64,000 nucleotides of DNA, taken from contig NZ_FMZJ01000008.1 of NCBI RefSeq assembly GCF_900101455.1, positions 1-64,000 of the forward strand, in the 5' to 3' direction. This document shows, piece by piece, positions 61,322 through 64,000 of the stretch; within the stretch, counting starts at the first letter, position 1, and each line of letters opens with the position of its first letter. A program made the translations under genes and the position numbers. The notes below the pieces were generated by a model. That model made no database searches, had not been told where the DNA came from, and saw only the letters and a program-made list of their open reading frames with translations. The DNA comes from Sphingomonas sp. YR710. Lineage in GTDB: Bacteria > Pseudomonadota > Alphaproteobacteria > Sphingomonadales > Sphingomonadaceae.

Positions 61322-62347
61322 ATGGGCACGCGCATGACTGCAACCGTGACGCCGATCCGCCGATCTGCCGCGCCATCGCTCGACCCGATGATGACGCTGG
61401 TTGCGGCCGACATGAACAAGGTCAACAGCGTCATCCTGACGCGGATGCAATCCGATGTTCCGCTGATCCCGGAACTGGCCGGCCACCTGATCGCCGGTGG
61501 CGGCAAGAGGATGCGGCCGATGCTTACGCTCGCCTGCGCCAAGCTGCTCGATTATCAGGGCACCCGGCACCACAAGCTCGCGGCGATCGTCGAGTTCATC
61601 CATACCGCCACCCTGCTGCACGACGATGTCGTCGACGGTTCGGGGCTGCGGCGCGGACGGCGCACCGCCAACATGATCTGGGGCAATTCGGCGAGTGTGC
61701 TCGTCGGCGATTTCCTGTTCAGCCGGTCGTTTGAGCTTATGGTCGAGGATGGCTCGCTGCGCGTGCTCAAGATCCTGTCGCATGCCTCGGCGGTAATCGC
61801 CGAGGGCGAGGTCAACCAGCTGACCGCGCAGCGCCGGATCGATACGAACGAGGATCGCTATCTCGATATCATCGCGGCGAAGACGGCGGTCCTGTTTGCC
61901 GCGGCCTGCCGGATCGCGGCGGTGGTGGCCGAGCGCGAGCCCGCAATTGAAGAAGCACTCGACAATTTCGGCCGTTATCTCGGCATCGCTTTTCAGCTCG
62001 TCGACGATGCGATCGATTATGAATCGAACGATGCGACGATGGGCAAGGATGCCGGCGACGACTTCCGCGACGGCAAGGTGACCCTGCCGATCATCCTCGC
62101 TTATGCACGCGCCGGCGAGGACGACCGCACCTTCCTCCGCGAGGCGATCGAGGGCTTGCGCAACGATGATGACGATCTGGCGCGGGCGACGGCGATCCTG
62201 AAATCGACCGGCGCGCTGGTCGATACGGCCGCGCGCGCCCGCCATTATGGCCGCCGCGCGATCGATGCGCTGGCGAGCTTTCCGAACGGGCAGGCCAAGA
62301 CGGCGTTGATCGAGGCGGTGGAGTTCGCGGTCGCGCGGGCTTACTAA
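61322..62347 (+). CDS. ispB: Polyprenyl (octaprenyl) diphosphate synthase
   Basis: A 341-residue trans-prenyltransferase that makes the long isoprenoid chain of ubiquinone. First Asp-rich motif in TATLLHDDVVDGSGLRRGRR TAN, GGGKRMRPMLTLAC for IPP binding, second motif in GIAFQLVDDAIDYESNDATM GKDAGDDFRDGKVTLP. The KDAGDD and GKVTLPIIL parts are typical. ATG 61322 or 61334 may be used. Sphingomonads generally make Q10, so decaprenyl product is possible. Confidence 0.94.
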   Translation: MGTRMTATVTPIRRSAAPSLDPMMTLVAADMNKVNSVILTRMQSDVPLIPELAGHLIAGGGKRMRPMLTLACAKLLDYQGTRHHKLAAIVEFIHTATLLHDDVVDGSGLRRGRRTANMIWGNSASVLVGDFLFSRSFELMVEDGSLRVLKILSHASAVIAEGEVNQLTAQRRIDTNEDRYLDIIAAKTAVLFAAACRIAAVVAEREPAIEEALDNFGRYLGIAFQLVDDAIDYESNDATMGKDAGDDFRDGKVTLPIILAYARAGEDDRTFLREAIEGLRNDDDDLARATAILKSTGALVDTAARARHYGRRAIDALASFPNGQAKTALIEAVEFAVARAY

Positions 62348-62356
62348 TTCCTAATT

Positions 62357-62468
62357 CCTCCCCGGGACGGGGAGGGGGCCCGCTCGAAGAGCGGTGGAGG
62401 GGCTTGCGGAACCGTCGGAATGCCCCACCACCATGCTGCGCATGGTCCCCCTCCCCGTGCCGGGGAGG
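62357..62468. repeat. 112-bp palindromic intergenic repeat (REP/ERIC-like)
   Basis: 21-bp outer arms (62357-62377 and 62448-62468) are reverse complements with a single mismatch, and each arm is itself a hairpin (cctcccc gggac ggggagg). The interior contains cggtggaggggc and ccccaccaccatgctgcgca, again partly complementary, so the unit can fold as a long imperfect stem. This is the look of a dispersed sphingomonad intergenic repeat. No second copy was seen in the window. It may also terminate the ispB transcript. Confidence 0.75.
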
Positions 62469-62498
62469 ATTTTACCGTCCTCATTCGGGCGAGCCGCC

Positions 62499-64000
62499 AT
62501 GCTTCCGATCCACGCCGTCCTGCCTGATCTGATCGCCGCGCTCGACGCCGCGCCGAACGCGGTGCTCGTGGCACCCCCCGGTGCCGGCAAGACGACGGCC
62601 GTGGCGCCGGCCCTGCTCGACCGGCCATGGTGCACCGGCCAGATCCTTCTTCTCTCCCCCCGCCGGCTTGCGGCGCGGGCGGCGGCCGAGCGGATGGCGG
62701 CGTTGGCGGGCGAGGCCGTGGGCGGCACGATCGGCTATGCGACCCGGCTCGACAGCAAGCAGTCCGCCGCCACCCGCATCCTGGTCGTCACCGAGGGCAT
62801 CTTCGTCAATCGCATCCAGAGCGATCCCGATTTGCCGGGCATCTCGGCGGTGCTGTTCGACGAGGTGCACGAACGCAGTCTCGACAGTGATTTCGGGCTC
62901 GCGCTCGCGCTCGATGCGCAGGCGGCGTTGCGGCCCGATCTGCGGCTGGTCGCGATGTCCGCCACGCTCGACGGTGCGCGCTTTGCCGGGCTGATGGACG
63001 GACTGGTGATCGAGAGCGAGGGGCGCAGCTTCGCGCTCGAATATCGCCATCTGCCGCGTAACGCCGAACGGCGGATCGAGGATGATATGGCGCCGGCGAT
63101 CCGCCGCGCGCTGGCGGAGGAGGGCGGGAGCCTGCTCGCCTTCCTGCCCGGTGTCGCCGAGATCGAGCGTACCGCCGAACGGCTCGGCGATCTGCCGCCC
63201 GATGTCATCCTGCATCGTCTGCACGGCTCGCTCGATCCGGCCGAGCAGCGCGCGGCGATCGCGCCGTCGCCTGCCGGATACCGAAAACTCGTGCTCGCCA
63301 CCTCGATCGCCGAAACCAGCATCACGATCGATGGCCTGCGCATCGTCGTCGACAGCGGCCTTGCCCGCCGCCCGCGCTATGATCGCGCGGCCGGCATGAC
63401 CCGGCTCGTCACCGAGCGCGCAAGCCAGGCGGCGGTTACGCAGCGCGCGGGCCGCGCCGGGCGGCAGCAGGCAGGCATCGTCTATCGGCTGTGGGAGGCG
63501 GCGGCGACGGCAGGCTTGCCGCGCTTCGATCCGCCTGAGATATTGGAGGCCGATCTGTCGGCGTTGCTGCTCGATTGCGCGATCTGGGGCGTGACCGATC
63601 CGGCATCCTTGCGCTGGGTCGACTCGCCCCCGGCCGCCGGGATCGCCGAGGCACGCGAGCGGCTGATCGCGCTCGATGCGCTCGATGGCGACGGACGGGT
63701 CACCGCGCATGGCCGCCGCATCGCCAGCCTGCCGCTGCCGCCGCGGCTTGGCCATATGCTGGTGCGCGCGGGCGAACGCGGGATGGGCGGTACAGCGGCG
63801 CATGTCGCGGTGCTGCTGTCGGAGCGCGGGCTGGGCGGCAGCGATGCCGATCTCGATCTGCGGCTGCGGCGGTGGCGGCAGGAGCGGGGGCGGCGCGCCG
63901 ACGCATCGCGCAAGCTGGCCGCACGCTGGGCACGGCTGGTTGGCGCGCATGCGGTTGCCGATGAGGCCGATGTCGCGGCCTGTGTAGCGCTCGCCTTCCC
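62499..64000 (+). CDS. hrpB: ATP-dependent RNA helicase HrpB, 3' part beyond window
   Basis: The first 500 residues of a DEAH-box helicase. Motif I APPGAGKTTAV, motif II LFDEVHERSLDSDF, motif III MSATLDGARF, motif IV-V VLATSIAETSITIDGL and VI QRAGRAGRQQAGIVYRLWE are in order, followed by the HA2 helical region (PPEILEADLSALLLDCAIWG). The family is about 800 residues, so about 300 residues are outside. ATG 62499 is the first after the repeat. No stop occurs before the window end. Confidence 0.93.
   Translation, partial: MLPIHAVLPDLIAALDAAPNAVLVAPPGAGKTTAVAPALLDRPWCTGQILLLSPRRLAARAAAERMAALAGEAVGGTIGYATRLDSKQSAATRILVVTEGIFVNRIQSDPDLPGISAVLFDEVHERSLDSDFGLALALDAQAALRPDLRLVAMSATLDGARFAGLMDGLVIESEGRSFALEYRHLPRNAERRIEDDMAPAIRRALAEEGGSLLAFLPGVAEIERTAERLGDLPPDVILHRLHGSLDPAEQRAAIAPSPAGYRKLVLATSIAETSITIDGLRIVVDSGLARRPRYDRAAGMTRLVTERASQAAVTQRAGRAGRQQAGIVYRLWEAAATAGLPRFDPPEILEADLSALLLDCAIWGVTDPASLRWVDSPPAAGIAEARERLIALDALDGDGRVTAHGRRIASLPLPPRLGHMLVRAGERGMGGTAAHVAVLLSERGLGGSDADLDLRLRRWRQERGRRADASRKLAARWARLVGAHAVADEADVAACVALAF

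Noticed and set aside
60947-62245. 432-residue reading of the chorismate mutase frame
   Set aside because: Only the last 94 residues match chorismate mutase; the rest is antisense to the polyprenyl synthase gene.

Overview
This window is a GC-rich chromosomal segment that looks like a member of the Sphingomonadaceae (Sphingomonas-like Alphaproteobacteria). I base this on gene content rather than on any search: a YqjI-like PadR/DUF2218 pair, a DUF6356 membrane protein, HisKA_2-type signalling proteins, a 'PFxFATGY' single-domain response regulator, XrtA/PEP-CTERM-type PrsK/PrsR, two large TonB-dependent receptors and a polyhydroxybutyrate-type 3-hydroxybutyrate dehydrogenase. Housekeeping genes (rarA, bioFDA, grpE, rpmB, tadA, HU, polyprenyl diphosphate synthase, hrpB) and three tRNAs (Thr-UGU, Ala-CGC, Pro-UGG) show that it is chromosome. 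The left 2.7 kb is the edge of an integrative element inserted at the 3' end of tRNA-Thr.

Layout. 1-2.7 kb: possible IS end, an accessory HTH protein and a DUF4102 tyrosine integrase against tRNA-Thr. 2.7-5.3 kb: overlapping rarA, YjbR-like and DUF429-like genes. 5.3-6.3 kb: PadR regulator with a nested AT-rich operator, and DUF2218. 6.3-10.7 kb: a glycosyltransferase, then the biotin operon bioF-bioD-bioA ending in a 39-residue membrane protein. 10.9-17.5 kb: grpE, a HisKA_2 kinase and a partner-switching cluster (STAS antagonist, MBL hydrolase, CHASE2-SpoIIE phosphatase, FecR and OmpA envelope proteins, RsbW-like kinase). 17.5-29.7 kb: mostly housekeeping and small envelope genes. 29.8-35.8 kb: polysaccharide genes (manC, TIGR03013-type sugar transferase) with PrsK/PrsR.

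36-46 kb: a DUF815 ATPase and a PLP enzyme, then a leftward gene string running from a LuxI/acetyltransferase-like 'thermostable hemolysin' through a fused adenylate-forming ligase/diiron-oxidase-like protein, an SDR and a TPR protein into an ECF sigma factor, FecR and an STN-containing TonB receptor. Overlaps and short gaps suggest one operon that couples synthesis of an unknown small molecule to cell-surface signalling. I consider this the best candidate for an undescribed system, with the partner-switching cluster second.

46-54.2 kb: a YeiH-type exporter and DUF6356 diverge from an Lrp regulator, a TonB receptor, a secreted protein, an aromatic-type aminotransferase and DUF4198, probably an amino-acid or metal related uptake locus. 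54.6-64 kb: tRNA-Pro, a PepSY/response regulator/histidine kinase operon, an ABC-F ATPase, a chemotaxis receptor, chorismate mutase, polyprenyl synthase, a long palindromic intergenic repeat and the 5' part of hrpB, which is cut by the window end.
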